64,000 nt of DNA from Spirosoma lacussanchae (GTDB taxonomy: Bacteria; Bacteroidota; Bacteroidia; Cytophagales; Spirosomataceae). Every line of letters begins with the position of its first letter. The first letter of the stretch is position 1. Where the stretch lies: assembly GCF_005870035.1 (NCBI RefSeq), contig NZ_SWJG01000012.1:62001-126000 (forward strand), in the 5' to 3' direction. This document shows positions 61,114 through 64,000 of the stretch, piece after piece. Under the pieces are notes generated by a model. The model was not told the origin of the DNA. It did no database searches and saw only the letters and a program-made list of their open reading frames with translations. Position numbers and translations under genes: made by a program.

Positions 61114-64000
<2,887 letters not shown>

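Overview
This window looks like a stretch of chromosome, or a large mobile island, from a member of the Bacteroidota. A Cytophagales such as the Spirosoma/Fibrella group is my inference. The basis is a TonB receptor with a carboxypeptidase-like N-terminal domain, families typical of this phylum (DUF305, DUF2911, DUF3347, GT87, small Cys-rich leader proteins), few Shine-Dalgarno sequences, and promoters of the Bacteroidota TAnnTTTG type. No rRNA, tRNA, CRISPR array or intact insertion sequence was found.

Layout. Positions 1-1.8 kb hold an edge fragment and a nuclease-like protein. 1.9-3.2 kb holds two DUF305 proteins. 3.4-11.5 kb holds a GNAT acetyltransferase, a 2321-residue NRPS-PKS hybrid (A-PCP-KS-AT-ACP-aminotransferase) whose pocket residues spell the threonine code, and a small lipoprotein. 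11.6-21.3 kb is the first copper block: a multicopper oxidase fused to an outer-membrane barrel, a membrane DUF305 protein, an HMA chaperone, a CPC-type ATPase, an HMA-AraC regulator, a CPH-type ATPase and a 59-residue ORF. 21.4-23.3 kb carries a recombination scar, a sterol-desaturase-like gene and an AraC regulator. 23.3-27.3 kb is a compact redox operon (Met-rich lipoprotein, flavin/2Fe-2S reductase, bis-heme cytochrome b, heptaheme cytochrome c). 27.4-40.2 kb mixes an alpha-amylase, copper-binding small proteins, a second HMA-AraC regulator, a TonB receptor, secreted proteins and two glycosyltransferases.

40.2-49.4 kb is a Cus-type RND efflux operon. Its cusA gene is split between TM4 and TM5 by a complete SAM-methyltransferase gene. 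49.5-60.5 kb is a third copper block: HMA chaperone, two more HMA-AraC regulators, DUF3347 protein, second multicopper oxidase with PepSY and DUF2231 partners, YVTN propeller, second four-helix Cys-rich copper store. 60.7 kb to the right edge starts a second RND efflux operon.

The copper genes appear to form one regulon. Eight promoters share a 21-22 bp direct repeat (TTGTAAGATT ... TTACAAAACTTTTGG) placed 29-31 bp from a -7 box. That geometry suits an AraC-type activator, and four HMA-AraC one-component regulators are encoded here. Three of the repeats lie directly between an AraC gene and the gene it probably controls. Together the proteins would sense copper (HMA-AraC), shuttle it (HMA proteins), export it to the periplasm (P1B ATPases), oxidise or sequester it there (oxidases, Met/His-rich proteins, DUF305, four-helix Cys proteins) and expel it across the envelope (CusABC).
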